Shown: positions 55,107-63,997 of the stretch, one piece after another
How the letters are laid out: every line of letters begins with the position of its first letter
How positions within the stretch are numbered: position 1 is the first letter of the stretch
Assembly (NCBI GenBank): GCA_050261515.1
Contig: JBLNDJ010000010.1
Span: forward strand, 50,105-114,104
Direction of reading: 5' to 3'
From: JBLNDJ01 sp050261515
GTDB lineage: Bacteria; Acidobacteriota; Terriglobia; Bryobacterales; Bryobacteraceae
Length of the DNA stretch: 64,000 bases
The notes under the pieces: generated by a model
What the model saw: only the letters and a program-made list of their open reading frames with translations
Told to the model about the DNA's origin: nothing
Databases searched by the model: none
Translations under genes and position numbers: made by a program

Positions 55107-56215
55107 GCAAACAACTCCTGGGCCACCCTGAGGCGCTGGGCCACCTTCACTCCGTTCGGGCATTCGATGGCGCACTTGGCGCAGTCGCGGCACCGCACCT
55201 CGCGCGTTTCCGCCGGCAGGCTGAGGAATTCCTGGCGTCCGAGCGCGAACTGGCGGTAGCCGTCGGCGTACATCAGGTAGCGCAGCATGTCGGACACCGG
55301 CAGCCCTTGCGGGCACTTGCCCGCGCAGTCGCCGCACATGCGGCAGTAAATATTTCTGATGCGGTCGAGCTGCGCCGTCAGCAGCCTCTCGTCCGCGGCG
55401 CCGAAGGGCGCGGCCATCGCCTTCAGGTTCTCATCGAGCTGGTCCTGGTCCACCATGCTCGGGATGGTTGTATCGACGTCCTTGTTCTTCAGCACCCACT
55501 TGAGCGCGGCGAGCAGCGCGCCTTCGTTCTTCATGCGCGCGCGCCACTCGGGCGAGTTGTTGTAGAACGGCATCTGGCGGTAGCCGCCCGCCATCACCTT
55601 CATCGCCACTACGCCCACGCCGGCCTGCTTGACCTCGGCGAGCACCGGCTCCAGGCCCTGGTCCGTCGCGAAGTTGTACGACGTCAGGATCACGTCGAAG
55701 TGCTTCCTGGCGATCGCCCCGCGCATCACCGCGGCCTGGTTGATGTGCGTGCTGATGCCGGCAAAGCGGATCTTGCCTTGCTTTTTGGCGATCTGCTGCG
55801 CTTCGATCAGCTCGTCCTTGATCTCTTCCGGCTTCGTGTAATTGTGCAGGTACCAGATGTCGAGGTGGTCCGTGCCGATTTCCTTGAGGCTGGTGTCGAG
55901 ATGTTCGAGCAGCCCTTCCTTTGTGCGCGCCACAGACTTGCTCGAGATGTAGAGCTTGTTGCGGCGGCTCTTGAGCGCGGCTCCAACCATGCGTTCGTTG
56001 TTGCCGCCCTGGTAGACGCGGGCGGTATCGAAGTAGTTGATGCCGAGATCGGCGGCGCGTTCGATCACGCTCGGGTCCGAGGTGATCATGCAGCCGAATC
56101 CGACGCTGGTGAGTTTGAGGCCGGTCTTGCCGAGCTTGCGATATTCCAGCTTCGGCGCGGCGGGGGACGCTTCGAAATTCGACAGGAAATTGCGGCGGCT
56201 CAGATCGGTTCTCAT
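55103..56215 (-). CDS. Aldo/keto reductase with two C-terminal [4Fe-4S] motifs (second copy)
   Basis: 370 residues from the ATG at 56215. The AKR barrel has FDTARVYQGGNNERMVG, the catalytic Lys in YISSKS, and His in IWYLHNY. The C-terminus has CRMCGDCAGKCP and CRDCAKCAIECP, ferredoxin-like 4Fe-4S sites. The N-terminus MRTDLSRRNFLSNFEAS keeps a twin-arginine but lacks the hydrophobic stretch, so Tat export is doubtful. It is a close paralogue of the next upstream gene, and overlaps both neighbours by 4 nt. Confidence 0.9.
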   Translation of the reverse strand: MRTDLSRRNFLSNFEASPAAPKLEYRKLGKTGLKLTSVGFGCMITSDPSVIERAADLGINYFDTARVYQGGNNERMVGAALKSRRNKLYISSKSVARTKEGLLEHLDTSLKEIGTDHLDIWYLHNYTKPEEIKDELIEAQQIAKKQGKIRFAGISTHINQAAVMRGAIARKHFDVILTSYNFATDQGLEPVLAEVKQAGVGVVAMKVMAGGYRQMPFYNNSPEWRARMKNEGALLAALKWVLKNKDVDTTIPSMVDQDQLDENLKAMAAPFGAADERLLTAQLDRIRNIYCRMCGDCAGKCPQGLPVSDMLRYLMYADGYRQFALGRQEFLSLPAETREVRCRDCAKCAIECPNGVKVAQRLRVAQELFA

Positions 56216-57363
56216 GCGAACAGCTCCTGCGCGCGGATGAGGCGGTCGGCGACGCGCACGCCGTTGGGGCACTTTACGGCACACTCGGTGCAATCGCCGC
56301 AGCGCACGGCGGCCAATTCCTCCGGCAGCTCGCGGAAGCGCTCGCGGCCGAGCGCGAACTGGCCGTAGCCCTCGGCGTAGGTGAGGTAGCGCAGCACGTC
56401 GGCGACGGGCAGCCCCTTCGGGCAAACGCCATCGCACGAATTGCACATGCGGCAGTAGAGCGGGCGAATCTGGCGGAGTTGCGCGGCGAGCGTCTTCTCG
56501 TCCGCCGGGCCGAACTTCGCGGCGGCGGCCTTCAGGTTCTCGTCGAGCTGATCGTTGTCGGTCATGCTCGGGATGGTCGTGTCGATCTTCGGGTTCCGCA
56601 GCACCCACTTGAGCGCCGACGGGAGCGCGCCCTCGCGGCTCAGGATGCCGTAAGCCTCGCTGCCTTCCTTGTTGGTGCGGAATCCGCCGGCCATCACCTT
56701 CATGGCCACCACGCCGATGCCCGCCGCCTTGGCCTGCTCGATGAGCGGATCGATCGCAGCGCCCATCGTGAAGTTGTAGGAGATGAGGATGACGTCGATC
56801 TTGCCGCTCTTGATTGCCGCGGGGATCACCTCTTCGTGCCCGCGGTGGATGCTGACGCCGGCGAAGCGGATCTTGCCGGTCTTCTTGGCGATCTGCTGTG
56901 CTTCCAGCAGGTCGTCGGTCAACTCCTCGGCCTTGCTCTTGCCGTGCAGATACCAGATGTCCACATGGTCCGTGCCGATCTCGCGGAGGCTCGTGTCGAG
57001 ATGCTCCAGCGCGCCTGCCTTGTCGCGCGCGCCGCTTTTGGTGGAGATGTAGAGCTGGTTGCGCTTGCCCTTCAGCGCGGCCCCGACCATGCGCTCGTTA
57101 TTGCCGCTCTGGTAGCCGCGCGCGGTATCGAAGTAGTTGATGCCGATGTCGGCGGCGCGGGCGATCACGCTCGCATCGGAGGTGATCATGCAGCCGAAGC
57201 CGAGCTGCGTCAGCCTCAGGCCGGTCTTGCCGAGGGTCCTGTACGCCAGCGGGCCGGCCTCTGGAGCGGCTCCGGACGGGGCCGGGTTGGCAGTCGGGAT
57301 CGCCAGGCCGGCCGCGGGGAGCGCGAGACCGGTGGCCAGAAAAGTGCGGCGGGACGACTTCAT
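56212..57363 (-). CDS. Tat-exported aldo/keto reductase with two C-terminal [4Fe-4S] motifs (first copy)
   Basis: 383 residues. A twin-arginine signal (SSRRTFLATGLALPAAGLAI) predicts folded export. The AKR barrel carries FDTARGYQSGNNERMVG (Asp, Tyr), the Lys in YISTKS and His in IWYLHGK. The C-terminal region has CRMCNSCDGVCP and CGDCTECAVKCP. Such proteins are redox enzymes of unknown substrate, often found in acidobacteria. It starts an operon with its paralogue and the DUF6599 gene. GGAGG lies 9 nt before the ATG. Confidence 0.9.
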   Translation of the reverse strand: MKSSRRTFLATGLALPAAGLAIPTANPAPSGAAPEAGPLAYRTLGKTGLRLTQLGFGCMITSDASVIARAADIGINYFDTARGYQSGNNERMVGAALKGKRNQLYISTKSGARDKAGALEHLDTSLREIGTDHVDIWYLHGKSKAEELTDDLLEAQQIAKKTGKIRFAGVSIHRGHEEVIPAAIKSGKIDVILISYNFTMGAAIDPLIEQAKAAGIGVVAMKVMAGGFRTNKEGSEAYGILSREGALPSALKWVLRNPKIDTTIPSMTDNDQLDENLKAAAAKFGPADEKTLAAQLRQIRPLYCRMCNSCDGVCPKGLPVADVLRYLTYAEGYGQFALGRERFRELPEELAAVRCGDCTECAVKCPNGVRVADRLIRAQELFA

Positions 57364-57402
57364 AATATGGAACCTCCGGGCCGCTCGAAGCGCCCTATTC
57401 GC

Positions 57403-57408
57403 TATAAT
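57403..57408 (+). promoter_or_regulatory. Candidate -10 box TATAAT in AKR/DUF362 divergent spacer
   Basis: A perfect TATAAT 40 nt upstream of the DUF362 ATG (57448), leaving room for a short leader with its GGAGG ribosome site. No good -35 at 17 nt. The minus strand over the same bases reads ATTATA, so it could also bear on the AKR operon. Confidence 0.35.
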
Positions 57409-57447
57409 AAGACACGAAATTCAATTGTAGGATCCGGAGGGTTTTCC

Positions 57448-58557
57448 ATGCCAGCGGATTTCTCGCGTCGGGGCTTATTCCATCTCGCGGCTGGGGCGGC
57501 CGCCCTGGGCGGTCCATTCGGGCGCGCGCTCGGCCCCATCGCATTCGCACAGGAGTTGGCCACGCCGAAGGGCTTGCCCGATCCCGTTGTGCCGGTAACG
57601 AAGCGCTCGGCCGTCTCGCTCGTCAAGGGCGAAGTGCGCCGGAAGAACGTCACCGAGGCGCTGGTCCGCATTGACGACCAGATCCGCCCGATGCTGAAGC
57701 TGAAGAAGTACGTTGTTATAAAACCGAACAACGTCGCGACGAACATTCAGCTTGCGGCCACGCACGTGGACGCACTCGAAGGCATCCTCGATTACCTGGA
57801 GCCGCGGTTCAAGGGGCCCGTGGTGATCGCGGAATCGTCGGCCGGCAACACGATGGAAGGCTTCGAGTATTACAAGTACACGCGCCTGCCCTCCGAGCGC
57901 CGCTCGCAGAAGATCCAGCTCATAGACCTGAACGAGGAAGCGAAATTTGAGCCGCTGGCGGTGCTGTCGAAGGACCTGCACGTGGACCGCGTGCGGCTGG
58001 CGGCGCGGCTGCTCGACCCGGACGCCTTCATCATTTGCTCGACCATGCTGAAGACCCACAACGTGGCCGTGGCGACCCTTTCGGTGAAGAACATGACGCT
58101 CGGCGCGCCGCTGCACAACGCCCCGAAAGAGGCGAAGCGCTGGAACGACAAGCGCAAGTACCACACGGGCGTGCGCGGCACGAATTACAACATGATGCTG
58201 ACGGCGCAGAAGATGGCGCCGTTCTGGGGCGCGACGGTGATCGACGGCTTCGAGGGGATGGAGGGCAACGGCCCCTCCTCAGGCACGCCGGTTGCTTCCC
58301 GCATCGCAATCGCATCGACCGATTACATCGCGGCCGACCGCGTGGGCGTCGAGTGCATGGGCATCAATCCGCTCTGGGTCGCGCACCTGCAATATTGCTG
58401 GCAGGCCGGGCTCGGCCAGTACGAGGCCGACAAGATCGACATCCGCGGTGAGAAGATCGCCGACGTGCAGAAAAAGTACCGGCTGCACGCGGATATCGAG
58501 CGCGAATTGCGGTGGATTGGCCCGCTCGAAGAGCCGATCGAGCCGCCGCTCGGCTAG
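57448..58557 (+). CDS. Tat-exported DUF362 domain protein
   Basis: 369 residues. The N-terminus FSRRGLFHLAAGAAALGG is a Tat-like signal. The body follows DUF362: KKYVVIKPNNVATNIQLAATHVDALEGILDYL, VVIAESSAGNTMEGFEYYKY, ICSTMLKTHNVAVATLSVKNMTLGAP and a final ASTDYIAADRVGVECMGIN. The family is uncharacterised; some members carry Fe-S domains, but this one does not. Divergent from the exported AKR operon, suggesting a shared extracytoplasmic redox role (inference). The stop shares CTAG with pepA. Confidence 0.85.
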   Translation: MPADFSRRGLFHLAAGAAALGGPFGRALGPIAFAQELATPKGLPDPVVPVTKRSAVSLVKGEVRRKNVTEALVRIDDQIRPMLKLKKYVVIKPNNVATNIQLAATHVDALEGILDYLEPRFKGPVVIAESSAGNTMEGFEYYKYTRLPSERRSQKIQLIDLNEEAKFEPLAVLSKDLHVDRVRLAARLLDPDAFIICSTMLKTHNVAVATLSVKNMTLGAPLHNAPKEAKRWNDKRKYHTGVRGTNYNMMLTAQKMAPFWGATVIDGFEGMEGNGPSSGTPVASRIAIASTDYIAADRVGVECMGINPLWVAHLQYCWQAGLGQYEADKIDIRGEKIADVQKKYRLHADIERELRWIGPLEEPIEPPLG

Positions 58558-60029
58558 TTCTTCCAGCCCGTCGCCAGCTTCACGAGAGTCCGGACCGCAA
58601 CGCCCGTCGGGCCCTTGGGCATATAGGGCTTCGTTTCTTCAAGCCAGGCCGTGCCGGCGATGTCGAGGTGCACCCACGGGGCCGGGTCCGCGAATTCCTT
58701 CAGGAACAGCGCGGCTGTGATCGCTCCACCCCAGCGGCTTCCGATGTTCGGGATGTCGGCGAAGGCGCTCTTCAACTGCTCCTTGTAATCTTCGTCGAGC
58801 GGCATCGGCCACATCTTTTCGCCTTCTTCGCGCGCTGCCGCCAGCACCTTTCCGAGCAGCTCGTCGTTGTTGCCGAACACTCCCACGTTCACGTAACCGA
58901 GCGCGACGACGATGGCGCCCGTCAGCGTCGCGGCATCCACAAGGTGCGTGCAGCCGAGCTGGCGGGCGTAGGCGAGGGCGTCGGCCAGGATGAGCCGGCC
59001 TTCGGCATCCGTATTGAGTACCTCGACCGTCTTGCCCGAAAGCGTCGTTACGATGTCTCCGGGCCGCTGCGCGCGGCTGCCGGGCATGTTCTCGACCGCG
59101 GGGATCAGGGCCGTCACCGGCACGGTCGGTTTCAGTTGCGCGATGGCGCGCATGGCGCCAATCACCGAGGCGCCGCCGGCCATGTCGTACTTCATCTTGT
59201 CCATGTTGTCGGAGGGCTTGATCGAGATGCCGCCGGTGTCGAACGTGACTCCCTTGCCGACGAGGCCGATGTGCGTGGCGCCGGACGCTTCCCCGCGCGG
59301 GCGGTAGCGCAGGACAATCATCGCGGGCGGCTCGGCGCTGCCCTGCGCGACGCCCAGCAGCGCGCCCATGCCGAGCTGCTTCATGCGGTCGCTGTCGAGC
59401 ACTTCGCACTCCAGTCCGTTCGCGGACGCCATCTCCTTTGCGCGGGTGGCCAGCGTGGTGGGGGTCATGCGGTTGGCGGGTTCGCTCGCGAGATCGCGCG
59501 CGAAGTTCTGCGCCTCCCCGATGACCCGGGCGCGCATGAGCGCCGCATCCATCTTGGCGGCGGCGCCGGGCGCGACGATGGTGAAGCTCTCGATCGCGGC
59601 GGCGTCCTTCTTGTCCGTCTTGTACCGGTCCGGGTCGTAATCGCCGAGCAGCGCGCCTTCGGCCGCGGCGGCTACCAGAGGTTCGAGATCGCCGCCCGCG
59701 GCATCGAGCGCCAGCGCCACCGATCGCACTCCCTTCCCCTTGAGCGCGCGTACGAGCGCCGCGGCGAGATTCCGCAGCGCGGCCGGCGTGAACGCGTCTT
59801 TTTTTCCGCCGCCGGCGGCCACGAGCCGCTTCGCCTTCATGCCCGCGGGACGGTGCAGCACGGCGGTGTCGAACAGCTTGCCGTTGAATTCGCCGCTATC
59901 GTAGAGTTCCTGAATCCAGCCGCCGGTGAGGGTATTGGCTTCGGCGGAGGGCTCCTTGTCGAACGAGACCACGGCCAGCGCATCGGCCGCGACCTGCGGA
60001 ATGGGGGTAGCTTCGAATTTGAGTTCCAT
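58554..60029 (-). CDS. pepA: Leucyl aminopeptidase, M17 family
   Basis: 491 residues. The C-terminal catalytic domain has the M17 signature NTDAEGRLILADALAY, metal ligands in VGKGVTFDTGGISIKPSDNMDKMKYDMAGG, and a PPA-type GAMRAIAQL segment. The N-terminal macro-like domain is present. It removes N-terminal residues from peptides, in the cytoplasm. Convergent with DUF362; the upstream smpB gene is 9 nt away. Confidence 0.95.
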   Translation of the reverse strand: MELKFEATPIPQVAADALAVVSFDKEPSAEANTLTGGWIQELYDSGEFNGKLFDTAVLHRPAGMKAKRLVAAGGGKKDAFTPAALRNLAAALVRALKGKGVRSVALALDAAGGDLEPLVAAAAEGALLGDYDPDRYKTDKKDAAAIESFTIVAPGAAAKMDAALMRARVIGEAQNFARDLASEPANRMTPTTLATRAKEMASANGLECEVLDSDRMKQLGMGALLGVAQGSAEPPAMIVLRYRPRGEASGATHIGLVGKGVTFDTGGISIKPSDNMDKMKYDMAGGASVIGAMRAIAQLKPTVPVTALIPAVENMPGSRAQRPGDIVTTLSGKTVEVLNTDAEGRLILADALAYARQLGCTHLVDAATLTGAIVVALGYVNVGVFGNNDELLGKVLAAAREEGEKMWPMPLDEDYKEQLKSAFADIPNIGSRWGGAITAALFLKEFADPAPWVHLDIAGTAWLEETKPYMPKGPTGVAVRTLVKLATGWKN

Positions 60030-60038
60030 AAGGGCTGA

Positions 60039-60518
60039 TCACGTGCGCCGGCGCATGGCCGCCCGCGCTTCGGCCTCCGTCTCCCGTGTGCGCTCGGCCT
60101 CGCGCTTGTCGTGCAGCTTTTTCGCGCGCGCGAGCGCCAGTTCGCACTTGATTCGTCCGTTTTTGAGATAAACCCGGGTGGGAATCAAGGTGAAGCCGCG
60201 TTCACGGGTCTTGGCGGAGAGCTTTTCGATTTCGTCCCGGTGCAGCAGCAGTTTCCGCTTTCGCACCGGGTCGTGGTTCATGCGGTTGCCGTGCGAGTAG
60301 GGGCTGATGTGGGCGTTGACGATCCAGGCCTCGCCGCTTTCGATGTCGCCGTAGGCGTCCTTGAGCTGCACCTTGCCGTCGCGCGCGGCCTTGACCTCGG
60401 TGCCGGTGAGCACCATGCCGGCCTCGTAACGGTCCGTCAGGATATAGTTGTGCCCCGCCTGCCGGTTGGCAGCCAGAATCTTGACGTCTGTGGCCTGTTT
60501 CGGCACTTTCCTCTCCAC
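60039..60518 (-). CDS. smpB: SsrA-binding protein
   Basis: 159 residues starting at GTG 60518; no in-frame ATG is available upstream and no clear ribosome site is seen. Conserved stretches are LAANRQAGHNYILTDRYEAGMVLTGTEVKAAR, AWIVNAHISPYSHGNRMNHDP and RKRKLLLHRDEIEKL, with a basic C-terminal tail (about 130-159). It delivers tmRNA to stalled ribosomes. Divergent from the secretin gene over an 89-nt spacer. Confidence 0.96.
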   Translation of the reverse strand: MERKVPKQATDVKILAANRQAGHNYILTDRYEAGMVLTGTEVKAARDGKVQLKDAYGDIESGEAWIVNAHISPYSHGNRMNHDPVRKRKLLLHRDEIEKLSAKTRERGFTLIPTRVYLKNGRIKCELALARAKKLHDKREAERTRETEAEARAAMRRRT

Positions 60519-60556
60519 GAAGCGAAACCCATGAGCGTCAATAGTTATCTGGCGTA

Positions 60557-60591
60557 GGGTTGTGCCCGCCGGAACTATATTAGCACAACCC
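60557..60591. promoter_or_regulatory. GGGTTGTGC...GCACAACCC inverted repeat upstream of secretin gene
   Basis: A perfect 9-bp inverted repeat with a 17-nt spacer, in the 89-nt smpB/secretin divergent region, 16 nt before the secretin ATG. The spacer contains TATATT, a possible -10. The arrangement suits a dimeric repressor; a leader hairpin is the alternative. Confidence 0.45.
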
Positions 60592-60607
60592 CTGGATTAC
60601 CAATAAG

Positions 60608-62995
60608 ATGCACATGTTTGACCGGTTCACGAGGACTCTTGCCGCATTGGTTCTGTTCGTGACTTTTGCGGCAGTGGCGGACGCGCGTAACCGCCAGGCC
60701 GAAAAGTTTTTTAACGACGGCAGGAGCGCGGAGGTCCGGAAGGAATGGGACAAGGCGCTCGAGCTTTATGAAAAAGCCTTAGGGGCAGACCCGTCGAACG
60801 TCGCGTACGACCTCGCCGCCAAGCGTGTACGCTTCCAGTCGGCAGCGGCGCACATCGAGGCCGGGCAGAAGCTCCGCGCCAGCGGTGAGCTCGACCAGGC
60901 GCTGGCCGAGTTTCAGAAAGCCTACGCGACCGACCCTTCCTCTTCGATCGCCGAGCAGGAAGTGAAGCGGACCGTCGAAATGATCGAGCGGGCGAAGAAG
61001 GAGGGCGCCTCCGCCAAGCCCGGCGAGCGCGGGCTGACGGCGGCGGAACTGGCGAAGAAGCGCGAAGCCGAGATGCTCTCGCGCCTGGAGGCGCCGCCGG
61101 AGCTGAAGCCGCTGTCGCGCCAGCCGATCAACCTGCGGATGGCGAACCAGCCGCCTCGCGTGCTGTTCGAGACCGTGGGAAAACTGGCGGGCATCAACGT
61201 GGTGTTCGATCCGGACTACGGCCAGCAGGGCGGAGTCAACCGCGCGGGCGTGGAGCTGAACAATTCGACGCTCGAAGACGCGCTCGACTATCTGGCCACG
61301 ATGACGCGGTCCTTCTGGAAGCCGCTTTCGGCGAACGCGATTTTCGTGACCCAGGAAAACCAGCAGAAGCGCCGCGAGTATGAAGACAACGTGGTGCGGG
61401 TCTTCTATCTGAGCAATCTCACGACCCCGCAGGAGCTTCAGGAGATCTCGACCGTCATCCGGACCGTGGCCGATGTGAAGAAGGTGTTCACCTACGCTTC
61501 GATGAACGCGATCATCGTGCGCGGAACCCCGGACCAGATCACGCTAGCCGATAAGCTCGTCTACGATCTGGACAAGCCCAAATCCGAGGTCGTGGTGGAT
61601 GTGCTGGTGATGGAGGCTAACAAGTCGAAGACGCGCAATCTTGGCGCGGCGATCGCCTCCGGCGGGAAGTCCGGGCTGAACACGGGGATTCAGTTTACTC
61701 CGCGGAACCCGATCCTGCAGGGCGGAACGGGGGATACACCCACAACCGATCCGATAACAGGCCTGCCGGTGAGCGGCAGCGGCGGTTCGACCACGACCCA
61801 GCAGTTGATCTCGCTGGCGCGTATCTCCAAAATTTCGACGAACGACTTCTCGGTCACCCTGCCCGGCGCTCTGCTTCAGGCGATGATGTCGGACCAATCG
61901 ACCAGGGTTCTTCAGTCTCCGCAGGTGCGGGCGGCGAGCGGCCAGAAGGCGAGCTTGAAAATCGGCCAGAAGGTGCCGATCGCATCCGGCGGTTTGCAGC
62001 CGTTTGGAGGCACGGTCGGCGGGTTCAGTTCGCTGTACAGCCAGTTCCAGTTTCAGGACGTCGGCGTGAACGTGGATATCACGCCCACGGTTCACGGTTC
62101 GGATGAAGTCACGCTGAAGGTCGCGCTGGACATTTCGAGCGTGGTGGACCGCATCGATATAGCCGGCGTTTCGCAGCCGGTCATCGGCCAGCGCAAGATC
62201 GAACATGAGATTCGGGTCCGCCAAGGTGAAGTCAGCCTGATTGGCGGGCTGATGCAGGACCAGGATACGAAGGCGGTGAACGGGGTTCCGGGGCTCGCGT
62301 CGATTCCCGGGCTCAAGTGGCTGTTTTCGACCGAGAGCGTGACCAGAGACCGGGGAGAGCTGCTCATCGCGCTCATTCCGCACATCGTGCGGACGCCGGG
62401 AATTACGGACGTCAACATGAGGCCGGTGGCGGCCGGAACCGAGACGGTGACGAGGTTGAGCCTGGCGCGTGCGGCGGAGGAAGCTCCGGCGGCGGCTGCG
62501 CCTGCGGTCGAGACGGCGCCCGCGCCTGTCGCTCCGGAGCAGCCTGCGCAGCCGGCTCCCGAGCCCGCCGCCCCCGCACCCGCGGCCCAACTGCTGTTCC
62601 GGCCCGGAACCGTGCAGGTGCAGCCCGGCGCGATCTTTACGCTGCAACTCGACGCGGACAACGTACGCGACCTGTTCTCGGCGCCGTTCCACCTGAAGTT
62701 CGACCCGCAGTTGCTGAAGCTTCAGGAAGTCAAGGCGGGCACGCTGATGTCGAGTGACGGGCAGAAGATCATCTTTACCCGGAACATTCTGAACGACAGC
62801 GGAGACGCAACGGTGAATTTGAACCGGCTGCCGGGATCGTCCGGCGTCGGCGGGTCCGGGTCGCTGGCGGTGTTCACGTTCCAGGCGCTGAAGCCGGGTA
62901 CGGCCGTCGTGATGTTCACGGAACTGGGTGCGAAGAACTCGCAGGGCCAGCCCGTGTCGCAGGACATGCCGCACGCGTCGATTACGATTAAGTAG
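60608..62995 (+). CDS. Secretin (type II/IV pilus) with N-terminal TPR and C-terminal cohesin domain
   Basis: 795 residues; signal peptide to about residue 26 (ends ADA). TPR-like helices (about 28-135), a secretin/TonB short N-terminal domain (about 170-255), an N1 domain (about 260-345), then the secretin channel domain (about 350-605) with VLQSPQVRAASGQKASLKIGQKVPI, VGVNVDITPTVHG, and RGELLIALIPHIV. A Pro/Ala linker (about 625-668) leads to a cohesin-type domain (about 670-795: GAIFTLQLDADNVRDLFSAPFHLKFDPQLLKL...). It forms an outer-membrane pore; two pseudopilins follow. The cohesin fusion may bind partner proteins at the cell surface. Confidence 0.92.
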   Translation: MHMFDRFTRTLAALVLFVTFAAVADARNRQAEKFFNDGRSAEVRKEWDKALELYEKALGADPSNVAYDLAAKRVRFQSAAAHIEAGQKLRASGELDQALAEFQKAYATDPSSSIAEQEVKRTVEMIERAKKEGASAKPGERGLTAAELAKKREAEMLSRLEAPPELKPLSRQPINLRMANQPPRVLFETVGKLAGINVVFDPDYGQQGGVNRAGVELNNSTLEDALDYLATMTRSFWKPLSANAIFVTQENQQKRREYEDNVVRVFYLSNLTTPQELQEISTVIRTVADVKKVFTYASMNAIIVRGTPDQITLADKLVYDLDKPKSEVVVDVLVMEANKSKTRNLGAAIASGGKSGLNTGIQFTPRNPILQGGTGDTPTTDPITGLPVSGSGGSTTTQQLISLARISKISTNDFSVTLPGALLQAMMSDQSTRVLQSPQVRAASGQKASLKIGQKVPIASGGLQPFGGTVGGFSSLYSQFQFQDVGVNVDITPTVHGSDEVTLKVALDISSVVDRIDIAGVSQPVIGQRKIEHEIRVRQGEVSLIGGLMQDQDTKAVNGVPGLASIPGLKWLFSTESVTRDRGELLIALIPHIVRTPGITDVNMRPVAAGTETVTRLSLARAAEEAPAAAAPAVETAPAPVAPEQPAQPAPEPAAPAPAAQLLFRPGTVQVQPGAIFTLQLDADNVRDLFSAPFHLKFDPQLLKLQEVKAGTLMSSDGQKIIFTRNILNDSGDATVNLNRLPGSSGVGGSGSLAVFTFQALKPGTAVVMFTELGAKNSQGQPVSQDMPHASITIK

Positions 62996-63001
62996 AGGGG
63001 C

Positions 63002-63466
63002 ATGCGGCGTAGAAACCAACGCGGACTCACGCTGGTGGAACTGATCGTGGCGTTCACGATCATGACTCTGCTGACGACCATGGCGCTGCCGATGGCGCGG
63101 TTCCGGATCCGGCGCGAGCGGGAGAAGGAACTGCGCTACGCGCTGCGGGAGCTCCGCACGGCCATCGATAAATACAAGGATGCGGCGGACTACAAGCTGA
63201 TCCCGCCGGGGAAGCTCGACGCGGAGAATTACCCGGAGAGCCTCGAGCAGCTTGTCGAGGGCGTGCGGCCGCAGGGCAGTCCGGATAAGAAGATGAGGTT
63301 TCTGCGCCGCATCCCGAAGGACCCGATGACGAACTCGTTCGACTGGGGGCTCCGCAGCACGCGGGACGATCCGAAATCGACGGGATGGGGCGGGCAGAAC
63401 GTCTTCGACGTGTATACCAAGAGCACGGAGAAGGCGAGCGACGGCACGCCGTACTCGGAGTGGTAA
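63002..63466 (+). CDS. GspG/pilin-like pseudopilin
   Basis: 154 residues. A short leader RRRNQRG, cut before L in G|LTLVELIVAFTIMTLL, marks a type II/IV prepilin (Glu5 present). The rest is a soluble domain with EREKELRYALRELRTAIDKYKD and PKDPMTNSFDWGLRSTRDD, like GspG. It starts 6 nt after the secretin stop and belongs to the same secretion operon. Confidence 0.9.
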   Translation: MRRRNQRGLTLVELIVAFTIMTLLTTMALPMARFRIRREREKELRYALRELRTAIDKYKDAADYKLIPPGKLDAENYPESLEQLVEGVRPQGSPDKKMRFLRRIPKDPMTNSFDWGLRSTRDDPKSTGWGGQNVFDVYTKSTEKASDGTPYSEW

Positions 63467-63471
63467 GCGGC

Positions 63472-63873
63472 ATGAAGATGCGATACAGCCGGCGCGGGTT
63501 CACGCTGATCGAAATCATGATCGTGATGACGATCATCTCGATCCTGGTCTCGATTGCGGTCCCGATGTACCAGAAGGCGATCGTGCGGGCGAAAGAGAGC
63601 CTGCTGCGGAGCAACCTGTTCACGATCCGCAACATGATCGACGAATACACGGTGGACAAGCAAAAGGCGCCGCAGACGCTCCAGGACCTGGTGACCGAGG
63701 GTTACCTGAGGGACGTGCCGGTAGACCCGATGACCGGCAACAACACCTCCTGGAAGCTGATCATGGAAGATGCGGCGGCCTCGATCGACCAGCGCGAGCC
63801 CGGCATTTTCGACGTGCGCAGCGGCTCGGAAAAGACCAGCCCGCTAGATGGCTCGGCCTACGCGGAGTGGTGA
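63472..63873 (+). CDS. GspG-type major pseudopilin
   Basis: 133 residues from the ATG at 63472. The prepilin motif is RRG|FTLIEIMIVMTIISILVSIAVP with Glu5. The soluble part VRAKESLLRSNLFTIRNMIDEYTVDKQKAPQTLQDLVTEGYLRDVPVDPMTG is the standard GspG C-terminal pattern (aspartates of the calcium site region near PVDPMTG). It forms the pseudopilus that pushes cargo through the secretin. Last gene of the visible operon. Confidence 0.92.
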   Translation: MKMRYSRRGFTLIEIMIVMTIISILVSIAVPMYQKAIVRAKESLLRSNLFTIRNMIDEYTVDKQKAPQTLQDLVTEGYLRDVPVDPMTGNNTSWKLIMEDAAASIDQREPGIFDVRSGSEKTSPLDGSAYAEW

Positions 63874-63923
63874 CGCGGCATCAGCCGCTGCTACACTGGC
63901 TCAAGACGCCAAACGTCCAAAAT

Positions 63924-63997
63924 TCCCCGGTCGTCTAATGGTAGGACAGCGGCCTTTGGAGCCGTGAATCGTGGTTCGAATCCATGCCGGGGAGCCA
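63924..63997 (+). tRNA. tRNA-Gln (UUG anticodon)
   Basis: A 74-nt cloverleaf. The acceptor stem tccccgg pairs with ccgggga (63987-63993) and CCA is encoded. The anticodon stem GCGGC/GCCGT closes the loop CTTTGGA with anticodon TTG. The T-arm is CGTGG-TTCGAAT-CCATG. It lies 50 nt after the pseudopilin gene. Confidence 0.95.
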
